This document shows positions 7,996-15,623 of a DNA stretch of 64,000 bases, one piece after another. Under the pieces are notes generated by a model. It ran no database searches and was not told where the DNA came from. It saw only the letters and a list, made by a program, of their open reading frames with translations. Position 1 is the stretch's first letter; every line of letters begins with the position of its first letter. The stretch comes from Flavobacterium sp. 9 (GTDB taxonomy: Bacteria > Bacteroidota > Bacteroidia > Flavobacteriales > Flavobacteriaceae): positions 5,890,001 through 5,954,000 of the forward strand of contig NZ_PEEU01000001.1 in NCBI RefSeq assembly GCF_002754195.1, read 5' to 3'. Made by a program: the position numbers and the translations under genes.

Positions 7996-8379
7996 ATGAA
8001 TTATAAAAATGTATTACTAGTCAACGATATTAATGATGATGCTGAAACTTTTTTATTAGTTCTCAGCACCATCAATCATAAAATAAGATCATCTGTAGAA
8101 GGAAGCGCACTTGAGGCACTAAAAAAGCTTAAGGATTCAAAATTATCACCCGATATAATTTTCCTGGATTATAACATGCTGCATCTTGATGGTTCTGTAT
8201 TTCTAAAATTACTTCGTGGTATTAAAGGCCTGAAAAACATTCCAGTTGTACTTTATTCCCGTAATTCAGGAGAAATGGTGCAGCAGGCACTGACTCAATT
8301 TAAAGGAGTGCAGTATATGAAAAAGCATGCTGACTTTCGAAAACTTTTTAAGTCCCTGAAGAAGATAATTATGGCTTAA
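7996..8379 (+). CDS. Single-domain response regulator (receiver)
   Basis: A 127-aa stand-alone REC domain with no output domain. VLLVNDINDDAETFL supplies the N-terminal acidic cluster, though one of the usual DD pair is N/D. The phospho-acceptor Asp is in IIFLDYNM. VVLYSRN takes the place of the usual switch Thr/Ser, and YMKKH supplies the conserved Lys. Stand-alone receivers of this kind usually relay phosphate or bind a partner. No kinase is adjacent. A second single-domain receiver is at 34329, with limited similarity. Confidence 0.8.
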   Translation: MNYKNVLLVNDINDDAETFLLVLSTINHKIRSSVEGSALEALKKLKDSKLSPDIIFLDYNMLHLDGSVFLKLLRGIKGLKNIPVVLYSRNSGEMVQQALTQFKGVQYMKKHADFRKLFKSLKKIIMA

Positions 8380-8459
8380 TGTATCAGCCGGCCTTTTCAG
8401 TTTTTGAAATTCTTCTGTAATATTAGTACCTTAGCTGAACAGTTAAGTAACCGCGGCCA

Positions 8460-9896
8460 ATGGAACCCCAGCATTATATCAGACTCTCAGCGCTTAATGA
8501 TATGATTCATGACACGATCAATTCGCGTTTTGAGGGACAGCGTTTCTGGGTACTGGCCGATATTACCAATCATTCCTTTAAGGCAGACAAAAAGATCCAT
8601 TACTTTGAGCTGGTGGAAAAAGCGCAGAAAGGAAGTGCCATAACTGCTAAAATACTCGGAAAATCCTGGGGCATCGGAGCAGTCCGTATCGAAGAGTTTG
8701 AAAAAAAAACGGGACAGCTCTTTACCAACAACCTGCATGTGCTGGTTCAGGTGAGCGTGGATTATCACCCCTTATACGGTTTGTCAGCCAGCGTGCTGGA
8801 TGTTGACAGCAATTTTATGCTGGGCATACTGGAGCAGCAGCGAAATGCAACCCTGGAGCGTCTGGTCAGAGAAAATGATTTTATAGAGAAAGCGGTCGAT
8901 GGCTACTCCACGCTTAACAGCCGTTTAAAACTTCCTGCGGTAATTCAGAGAATGGCTGTAATCTCATCGAGCAGTTCGGCGGGAAATGAAGATTTCCGCC
9001 ACACGATGCAGCACAATGATTTTGGCTATGTTTTCCAGATTGATGATTATTATACCGTTGTGCAGGGCGATAACAATGCAAAACTATTCTTAAATAAACT
9101 CATCGAAATATATAATACGGGAATCCCTTACGATGCCGTGGTAATTAACAGGGGAGGCGGTTCTCAGTCGGATTTTCTGATCTTTGACAATTATAATATC
9201 GGACGGGCAGTAGCAAAGTTCCCCATCGCGGTCATAACAGGTATAGGCCACCAGAAAAATGTAAGCATAACGGACCTGATGGCACATACGCATACCAAAA
9301 CACCAACTAAGGCAGCTGAGTTTATCATTGCACATAACCGAAGTTTTGAGATACAAATCCTTTCCATTCAGCAAAATATTGTAATTAAATCACAGCAGCT
9401 TTTTCATGGCCGTTACAGAGAACTAAACGAAATCAATAATGCAGTTTCCCGTAATGTAAGGCAGCTGGTGCAGCTGCATGGTGAAGAGCTGACGCGAACC
9501 AACCAGCGGATTATTAGCAGCTCAAGAGCCGTTTTGTATGAACATCAAAAGATACTTATCTTATCGGCCCATCAGATGGTGCAGAGTCCTAAAATTCTGC
9601 TGCAGCAGAAAAAAAATGATTTGGTTCAGATCCGAAATAGTATAAAAAATTCTTCCGATGCGTATCTTCGCCGAGAGAAACTTATGCTCGAGCACCATCA
9701 GAAAAGCATTCTTATGATGTCCCCGCAGAATATCCTTCGCAAAGGTTACGCAATTGTCAAGGTCAATGAAAAAATTGTCAGCAGCGGTGAGAACATAGAA
9801 GCCGGACAGGAGATAGAAGTAATATTGCGGGACACAAAACTGATAAACACCGTTAAAGAAAAAATACAATACGATGGAAGAGAAACTGACCTATGA
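8460..9896 (+). CDS. xseA: Exodeoxyribonuclease VII large subunit
   Basis: A 478-aa large subunit of exonuclease VII, which degrades single-stranded DNA in repair. An OB-fold region comes first (FWVLADITNHSF...KIHYFELVEK, replacing the canonical WVxGEIS), then the catalytic domain with VINRGGGSQSDFLIFDN near residue 231, AVITGIGHQKNVSITDLMA, and TPTKAAEF, the standard signature (RGGGSxxDL, GHExDxxxxD, TPxxAAE). A long helical region follows, then the C-terminal ILRKGYAIVK motif. The N-terminus is more divergent than in housekeeping XseA. Its last 23 bp overlap xseB, implying coupled translation. Confidence 0.92.
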   Translation: MEPQHYIRLSALNDMIHDTINSRFEGQRFWVLADITNHSFKADKKIHYFELVEKAQKGSAITAKILGKSWGIGAVRIEEFEKKTGQLFTNNLHVLVQVSVDYHPLYGLSASVLDVDSNFMLGILEQQRNATLERLVRENDFIEKAVDGYSTLNSRLKLPAVIQRMAVISSSSSAGNEDFRHTMQHNDFGYVFQIDDYYTVVQGDNNAKLFLNKLIEIYNTGIPYDAVVINRGGGSQSDFLIFDNYNIGRAVAKFPIAVITGIGHQKNVSITDLMAHTHTKTPTKAAEFIIAHNRSFEIQILSIQQNIVIKSQQLFHGRYRELNEINNAVSRNVRQLVQLHGEELTRTNQRIISSSRAVLYEHQKILILSAHQMVQSPKILLQQKKNDLVQIRNSIKNSSDAYLRREKLMLEHHQKSILMMSPQNILRKGYAIVKVNEKIVSSGENIEAGQEIEVILRDTKLINTVKEKIQYDGRETDL

Positions 9897-10080
9897 GACG
9901 GCGCTGGCAGAGCTGACTGCCATTTCAAAAGAAATTGAAAGTGAAAAGATATCGGTAGATGCCCTGGCTTCAAAAGTGAAAAGAGCATCAGAGCTTATTG
10001 AGTTCTGCCAAACCAAGCTGAAAAACACGGAAGCGGAAGTTACCAAGATTATAAGCAGGATGGAAAATACTCAGACATAA
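9874..10080 (+). CDS. xseB: Exodeoxyribonuclease VII small subunit
   Basis: This 68-aa, two-helix protein, MEEKLTYETALAELTAISKE followed by EKISVDALASKVKRASELIEFC, matches XseB, whose pattern is TYEEAxxELExIVxxLExGxxxLxxxxxxxxxG. It overlaps xseA by 23 bp, the usual arrangement. XseB coats the helical arm of XseA to form the ExoVII holoenzyme. Confidence 0.9.
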   Translation: MEEKLTYETALAELTAISKEIESEKISVDALASKVKRASELIEFCQTKLKNTEAEVTKIISRMENTQT

Positions 10081-10172
10081 GTGTGATTTCTAATGCGCAC
10101 AGCTTTTATTTGCTATAAAATACATAAGTTGTAGGGTAAAACAGGAATTTATTTTTTAAACAAGGGCAGAAT

Positions 10173-10487
10173 TTAATATTCCAGCCTGTTTAATATAAAG
10201 CCTTCCAGTTCTTTATCCACAGCATCATCACGACGCGTTGCAGTAAGGATTTTGCTGTAAAGCGTTATATTGTTTTCAGTAATAAAATCATCCATATCTT
10301 TCAGGCATGACAGAAAAGAAGGCTGCGCTGTCTGCCATATCAGTTTGTTTTCAGAGGAAATATCAGTCAGTAGCACATTGTATTGATCACCTGACTTCAT
10401 AGTATTTTGATCTGGAACTGCAATGGTGAGTTCAAAGTCATTATCGGCATCATTATAGGAGCCCGTAAGAAAATAAGCTGTGTTCAT
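10173..10487 (-). CDS. Hypothetical protein, 104 aa
   Basis: I do not recognise a family. The protein (MNTAYFLTGSYNDADNDFEL...) is acidic with alternating strand-like segments and no signal peptide. It converges with xseB and is co-oriented with ligD, which ends 60 bp upstream of its start. The in-frame ATG and absence of a competing frame support a real gene. Confidence 0.55.
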   Translation of the reverse strand: MNTAYFLTGSYNDADNDFELTIAVPDQNTMKSGDQYNVLLTDISSENKLIWQTAQPSFLSCLKDMDDFITENNITLYSKILTATRRDDAVDKELEGFILNRLEY

Positions 10488-10547
10488 AATCAGTTTTTTA
10501 GTTAGTTCAAATCGTTTGTGCGTTTCTGTTTTTTTACATCACCAGGT

Positions 10548-12590
10548 TTAGAAAAAGATGCTCTGCGCCTTAGCCAGCGCTTTTTTCATATCGATGCCTT
10601 TCTGCAGCGCACCCTTGAATATATCCCCTTCGGCCCTCATACGGGCGATGGAGTTTTCGATATTAAAATCCTTCATGGTAAGTCCTTTTTTGATTTCTTC
10701 CCAATGCAGGGGCATGGAAACCGTTGCGCCTGTCTTAGGGCGCAGTGAATAGGGACAGGCAATGGTAGCGCCGGGACGGTTCTGCAGGAAGTCCAGGTAC
10801 ATTTTGCAGTCCCTGTTTTTGATCTGGCGCTCGATACTGGTAAAGTCCGGGAGCTGGTCATGCACGATAGTTACAATGAGCTTGCCAAACATTTGTGACT
10901 GGTCATAGGAATACTTCGCTCCCAGGGGAATATAAATATGAATTCCCGTAGAGCCAGATGTCTTGACAAAGCCGGTTATTTCCATGGCATCAAGAATTTT
11001 TTTAACCTCCTGAGCCGCGGTGATCACCTGCTCGAACGTGTTGTTTTTATCGGGGTCAAGATCAATAACGCAATAATTGGGGTTATCGGGATGCTTTATG
11101 GTGCTGAACCAAGGATTCATTTCAATACAGCCCAAAGAAGCCATATACAAGAGTGTAGCTTCGTCGCCTCCGACAAGGAATTCCTTGTCCTCTTCGTCAC
11201 TGGTAGTATAGGGAAAAGTTTTGGCCCACTCGGGCGCTTTGCCTTTGACGTCTTTCTGGTAAAAACTTTTGCCGTGAATACCTCCGGGAAACCGGTTGAG
11301 CGAAAGCGGCCGGTCTTTAAGATAGGGAAGGATATATTCAGCCGCCTGATAATAGTAATTAAACATATCACGTTTGGTATATCCGTCCTCGGGCCAGTAC
11401 ACTTTGCTCAGATGGGAAAAAGTAAGGGTGTGGCCTTTTATCTTCTTGGTCTGTGTTTCCTCGGTCGGGTTAAGCAGTCTTTTGATTCCTGTATCTTTGG
11501 CCCCCTTAACAAGACCATTGTCCTTCTCGGCTTCCAGAACCGTTTCGGCCGTGGATGAGGCTGTTTCACGTACCACATCGGCAGCTTTTTTATCCGGCCG
11601 CATGCCTTCAAAAGAAGGATGACGGAAAACACCATCGGCTGTGACCTCCGCGAAACTTACCTCGCATACCAAAGACGGCTCAAGCCACGTTGCCACGGCA
11701 TTGGGCGGGTTAGGACGAAAACGTGATGGTTTGTTGATGTCCGGCTCTGATGCGAATGGGATTTTTTTGGTAATCAAAGGCGTAAATTCTTTTATCATCT
11801 CTTTCTGGAGTTTGTCACTGAATCCCGTGCCGACTTTGCCTACATACTCAAAACGTCCGTTTTCATAAACACCCAGCAGAAGGGAGCTGAACTCTTTGGA
11901 AGACCCGTCATTTCTGGTAAACCCGCCGATGACCACTTCCTGTCTCAGGTTCACTTTTATTTTCAGCCATTCCTTATTGCGCGCATCGGGAGTGTAAAGC
12001 GAAGTGAGCCTTTTGGCCATAATACCCTCAAGGCCCATTTTTTTTGCCGCCTCAAAAAAATCAATACCTCCGCCGGCAAATACCTGTGAGAGGCGGATAC
12101 GGTCGTCACCTGCAGGAAATACCTCTGAGATGATTGCCTGTCTCTCAGATAAGGGCAGTCCCATAATATCAGTACCCTTGTACCAGAGAAGATCAAAAAC
12201 ATAATAAACCAGATCACCGTCGGCTTCGCTGCGCCAGTTCTGCAGCGCACCGAAATTGGCTTTGCCGTCTTTGCCGATCACTACGATCTCGCCGTCCAGT
12301 ACCGCCTCGAAAGGCCAAAGGGACAGCGCCTGGGTAATGGGATAATATTTCTCGGCAAAAGATTTGTTATTGCGTGAGGAAATAGCAACGGATCCCTTTT
12401 GGATATAGGCCAGTGCACGGTAGCCGTCCCATTTGACCTCATAGCTCCAGTCGGGATTGTCAAAGGGTTCACCCACCAGTGTGGCCAGCATCGGTTTAAC
12501 CCCGGTGGGCATCTTGGCTGTAATGCCGTTTTTTAACAGAGCAATGTTTTTCAATACGGCTTTTCCTGTTGTTTCTTTTTTTGTGTTCAT
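10548..12590 (-). CDS. ligD: DNA ligase D, ligase-polymerase form without phosphoesterase domain
   Basis: A 680-aa bacterial non-homologous end-joining ligase. The ATP-dependent ligase domain comes first (residues about 30-330): VKPMLATLVGEPFD, then motif I EVKWDGYR with the adenylated Lys53, LDGEIVVIGKDGK, EGIMAKRLTSLYTP and WLKIK. A linker of about 60 residues leads to the archaeo-eukaryotic primase-type polymerase domain (about 390-670) with VYWPEDGYTKRD, FYQKD, the metal-binding DLDPDK, KTSGSTGIHIYIPL and CPYSLRPKTGATVSMPL. The 3'-phosphoesterase domain common in LigD is absent. No Ku gene is visible in the window. The domain order LIG-POL differs from the Pseudomonas order. Confidence 0.95.
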   Translation of the reverse strand: MNTKKETTGKAVLKNIALLKNGITAKMPTGVKPMLATLVGEPFDNPDWSYEVKWDGYRALAYIQKGSVAISSRNNKSFAEKYYPITQALSLWPFEAVLDGEIVVIGKDGKANFGALQNWRSEADGDLVYYVFDLLWYKGTDIMGLPLSERQAIISEVFPAGDDRIRLSQVFAGGGIDFFEAAKKMGLEGIMAKRLTSLYTPDARNKEWLKIKVNLRQEVVIGGFTRNDGSSKEFSSLLLGVYENGRFEYVGKVGTGFSDKLQKEMIKEFTPLITKKIPFASEPDINKPSRFRPNPPNAVATWLEPSLVCEVSFAEVTADGVFRHPSFEGMRPDKKAADVVRETASSTAETVLEAEKDNGLVKGAKDTGIKRLLNPTEETQTKKIKGHTLTFSHLSKVYWPEDGYTKRDMFNYYYQAAEYILPYLKDRPLSLNRFPGGIHGKSFYQKDVKGKAPEWAKTFPYTTSDEEDKEFLVGGDEATLLYMASLGCIEMNPWFSTIKHPDNPNYCVIDLDPDKNNTFEQVITAAQEVKKILDAMEITGFVKTSGSTGIHIYIPLGAKYSYDQSQMFGKLIVTIVHDQLPDFTSIERQIKNRDCKMYLDFLQNRPGATIACPYSLRPKTGATVSMPLHWEEIKKGLTMKDFNIENSIARMRAEGDIFKGALQKGIDMKKALAKAQSIFF

Positions 12591-12660
12591 CTTTGTTTTG
12601 ATTTTATTTCATACCGCCTGGTCGGAAATATTGCGCTGTAGAGTGTTTTACAGCGGTATA

Positions 12661-12900
12661 TTATAAATTATCGAGCTGTTCCGCAGCACTTTCCGTACTG
12701 CCGTCCCCGCCCGAGTTTTCATTGGAACCCTTTTCGAATTTGCCGGGCTCATAACGTTTGGGATCGGTTCCCGATTCATCGGGCCTGCCGGTCTCTTTAG
12801 GGGTGTCTTTTTCAGCATCCGTGCTGTTTTTTGTATTTTGCCCGCTGTGGTAAGGGCATTTGTGAAGTTCTTCGGCGCTGTAAAGGTGTAAGTTATCCAT
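12661..12900 (-). CDS. Small hydrophilic, low-complexity protein
   Basis: A 79-aa protein made almost entirely of polar residues (D, E, K, G, S, N, T), predicted to be disordered apart from a short start with HKCPYHSGQ. I do not recognise a domain. It lies 70 bp upstream of ligD on the same strand, so it could be cotranscribed. A CAAATTTA (TAnnTTTG on the minus strand) at 12984-12991 could be its promoter. Similar low-complexity proteins recur at 27415 and 38776 and in the decayed genes at 49641 and 58184. Confidence 0.6.
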   Translation of the reverse strand: MDNLHLYSAEELHKCPYHSGQNTKNSTDAEKDTPKETGRPDESGTDPKRYEPGKFEKGSNENSGGDGSTESAAEQLDNL

Positions 12901-12983
12901 GACTTATTTATTTAAGTGGTTAATGCACTTAAAATTAATACTATAGCATCAATTATTTTTATATTAAAAGGCACAGTTATTAT

Positions 12984-12991
12984 CAAATTTA
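12984..12991 (-). promoter_or_regulatory. Candidate -7 box upstream of the hydrophilic protein and ligD
   Basis: Read on the minus strand, this is TAAATTTG, an exact TAnnTTTG match, 84 nt before the start at 12900. CAAAA at 13016-13020 (minus-strand TTTTG) could be the -33 box with 24-nt spacing. Confidence 0.35.
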
Positions 12992-13117
12992 CATTCGGAT
13001 GTCGCCTGTTTTGATCAAAAAAATGAAAGTTAAATCTCCTCCCTGAAACTAAATATTGTGTAATAATTTTTATATTTGATAGGAAATACCAAAAACATAT
13101 TATTTAAATTACAGGCA

Positions 13118-13366
13118 ATGGAGAAGGGGATGAAGCTGAAGGTTCGAAAAGAACTGGACAGCAAACAGCAGTCGAATATTATTAAATTAAAAGGCAGTTT
13201 AGTTGCAAAAGGCTACACGGAGATTATACACATTTTGGATCAGGATGAGGAGTTTCATATCAATTCTTTTGACATTGAGAATGGAACGGGCATTGAAGTG
13301 CGTGAATTTATTACGGCATTTATTGCCAGGGAGCAGCTTCAGGACAGTATATCTATTTTGAAATAA
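13118..13366 (+). CDS. Hypothetical 82-aa protein, paralogue of 24303-24551
   Basis: The protein MEKGMKLKVRKELDSKQQSN and on is nearly identical to the one at 24303 (a handful of differences over 82 residues). It has a basic N-terminus and an alternating acidic core (IIHILDQDEEFHINSFDIEN) and no recognised domain. A longer frame begins at 13076, but ATG 13118 aligns exactly with the paralogue's start. A TATATTTG box at 13071-13078 precedes it. Both copies are followed by repeat A within about 110-130 bp, so gene and repeat may have been duplicated together. Confidence 0.7.
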   Translation: MEKGMKLKVRKELDSKQQSNIIKLKGSLVAKGYTEIIHILDQDEEFHINSFDIENGTGIEVREFITAFIAREQLQDSISILK

Positions 13367-13473
13367 TAGGTGGACAGAATTGTGGACGGCTTGAATTAAT
13401 ATTATATTAAGAATTGTTACAGGAATGTAATTTAAGTGATTAAGGATCGTCAATTGTATATCATTCTTTTTGA

Positions 13474-13565
13474 GGAGCTCTTCCCGCTATATGTTCCAAT
13501 CTTATGTGCCGAAATCGGCACAAAAGGATTTCCACTGCTATCGGGGCTAAGGCTGCTGCAGCGCC
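13474..13565 (+). repeat. Repeat A, copy 1 (short form)
   Basis: Begins GGAGCTCTTCCCGCTATATG and ends with the ATCGGGGCTAAGGCT core. The centre is a palindrome, TGTGCCG-aaat-CGGCACA (13505-13522), able to form a strong hairpin. Related copies are at 24683, 39195, 50376 and 58738, all in the same orientation. This one is the most diverged. Confidence 0.85.
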
Positions 13566-13890
13566 TTTTTTATTCTGGAGAACTAATATTCGCCCCAATT
13601 GTTTAACCTCTAATTAGTATATTAAATTTTTCAGATTTTATAGTTTTAAGATACGAAGATTCAGTAGGAGATCAAAATTTAAATTTTGAAAATTTTATTT
13701 ATAAAAATTTAAATCCAGAATCACATAGACCCAAATGAGAATGGGATACGCCATATTTTTATAAATATTGAGGTTGTTTAATGCATTGTTTGCGGTATTT
13801 TTTTTCTAGTGTGATTTGAATAAACCAAACGAAAACAAAAAATTACCTAATATATTAATTAGTAATTTTTTGAATAAAAAATGGTCACAC
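13566..13890. other. Gap with no gene
   Basis: AT-rich DNA between repeat A1 and repeat B1. Apart from a CTGGAGAACT stretch at its start that recurs after repeat A3, I see no gene, promoter or clear structure. Confidence 0.5.
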
Positions 13891-14080
13891 TGTCTTCAAT
13901 TGGCGCTCTTTGGCTGTAGTGATCCGTAAAGGACAGATTTCGCACCATTTTATGGAGGATTTGAAAAGATTGGCTTACTGGATGTAGGGACTGTCTTTAT
14001 ATGTCTTCAGGATTTTGGTTTGGATGTCCTGTTGGGGATTGGTGTAAATATATTTCTTTTTATATCTGATTTTGCAACAA
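13891..14080 (+). repeat. Repeat B, copy 1
   Basis: Starts TGTCTTCAATTGGCGC, then a TTTATGGAGGATTTGAAAAG block and a TTTTGGTTTGGATGTCCTG block. The same series recurs at 39340-39485 and 50460-50653. No frame stays open in all copies, so it looks non-coding or a decayed gene. In each case it follows repeat A. Confidence 0.75.
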
Positions 14081-14193
14081 AACTTAATATAGCAATCCTG
14101 TCAATGACATTAAAATAACTATATGAGGAACAAGTATGATATGCAGAAAACATTAAGATATTATTTTCATTGAAAAGCACTATTTGATACTTT

Positions 14194-15596
14194 TTATTTC
14201 ACTTGTTCCGGCTGTGCAGCTTTCCATGTTCCATCTAAAATTGATTTCTCAGGCCCGTAAATTCGGATCAGATAATAAAAAGCATCCTTGGGAGCCGGCA
14301 GCCAATTCGATTCTTTTCCCTTCGGAGCTTCATGCTGAATATAGATAATAAGATCGCCGTTTGGCTCGTATTTTAAACCTGTCGTCCTGTCTCCGATTGA
14401 ATATCTGTTAATGGGATTATTTACCAAGTAACGGCTTGGAAGTTCGTATAAGGTGATGCTCCAAAAATATTTGTCAGGAGGTGTCTGTCCTTTTGGAAAG
14501 CGAATCACATATTTGTTTTTCCCCGACAAGAAATTATTCGCTTTATCAGATCTTGTTCCAATGTAAACGGCTTCTTCTTTTGTATTTCCAAATAAACCTG
14601 CAGCGGCTCCCAAAGCTCTTTTATTATAATCTCCATTAATCATTTCACGGGTCCCAAACAAATCAGTGGCATTGGCTAACTTATCGGTTCCTTCTTTTAA
14701 CTCTTTTCCAGCTTCCTGAACCCCTTTATTAATGGCCTTTAAAACTTCCGGAGAATAATTTTTAGGATCAAATTCTTTTCCCGGAACAATTCCAATCTTT
14801 GCAAATTTTGCTCTTAATTCTTTTTCTTGATCGTTAACAGAAGTGTATTGCAGCAGGTTGCTGGTTAATCCGATAAATGCAGCCGATGCTAAATCAGTCT
14901 GCTTAAATGCCGGAAATGGCAAAAAATATTCTTTGTGTGCCGGCGCTGTTGTTTTTGTAAATTCATGAAATGGGGCCAGCTTATATTGTGCCTGCAGTTT
15001 TTTTACATTCTCAATATCTCCGGCGGCCATTTTTAGCTCTGTCCTTCCCAGTAAAGTAACCAGATTGGTTTCTGACTCAAGCACTTTATCAATTCCGGCT
15101 GGTTTATCGCCTTTCCAATCTGGTCCGGCAATAAGATATCTGCCCGCTTTGTCTCCTGTCACGCGGCTTCCCAAATACGCAAAATTAAAGGTGTACAGAT
15201 CAATAAACTGAAACGAATAATACCTGTTTTTTACCTCTGGAACTTCAAGGATAACTGGTTCACAGTCAGATTTAAAATTGCCCAGGAATAAGGCGTGTCA
15301 TTGTTTGGCGTAACGACCGCAGTATCGGAAGCCGTAAAAATTTTATCGTAATGCTTGAATTTATTAAAACCGCCTGCATAATCCGGATAGGTTTTATCCA
15401 AAGCATATAGATGCATCGTGCGGTAATTCATGGCCATCGGAAAAGCATAGGTCCATGCTTCTTTTGCAATGGCTTTGGCAGAATCTGCTGATTTTGTAAC
15501 AGCAGTAGCTGCTGCTGGCGCATTACTTAAATTTTCTTTCTTTTTACAAGAGAAGAAAGAAATTAAAATGACTGCTATGAAGAGTGTTTTTTTCAT
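14194..15596 (-). pseudogene. DUF1254/DUF1214 lipoprotein, split by a one-base frameshift
   Basis: The first frame (15596-15231) has a lipoprotein signal (LISFFSC) and the DUF1254 start WTYAFPMAMNYRT, ending in VVTPNNDTPYSWAILNLTV before drifting to a stop. The second frame resumes with EPVILEVPEVKNRYYSFQF just upstream of 15174 and continues through GRYLIAGPDWKGD to the DUF1214 end FWSITLYELPSRYLV, RYSIGDRT and SNWLPAPKDAFYYLIRIYGP. Adding one base near 15262 gives 467 aa, the normal family length. It is the last gene of the sulfatase operon. It may be a real loss or a sequencing error. The function of the family is unknown. Confidence 0.85.
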
Positions 15597-15623
15597 TTTC
15601 GTACCTTTTAAGTTATATTTTGA

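Noticed and set aside
11117..12250. Several open frames within ligD on both strands
   Set aside because: All lie inside the full-length ligD frame with complete ligase and polymerase motifs; the high local GC keeps other frames open.
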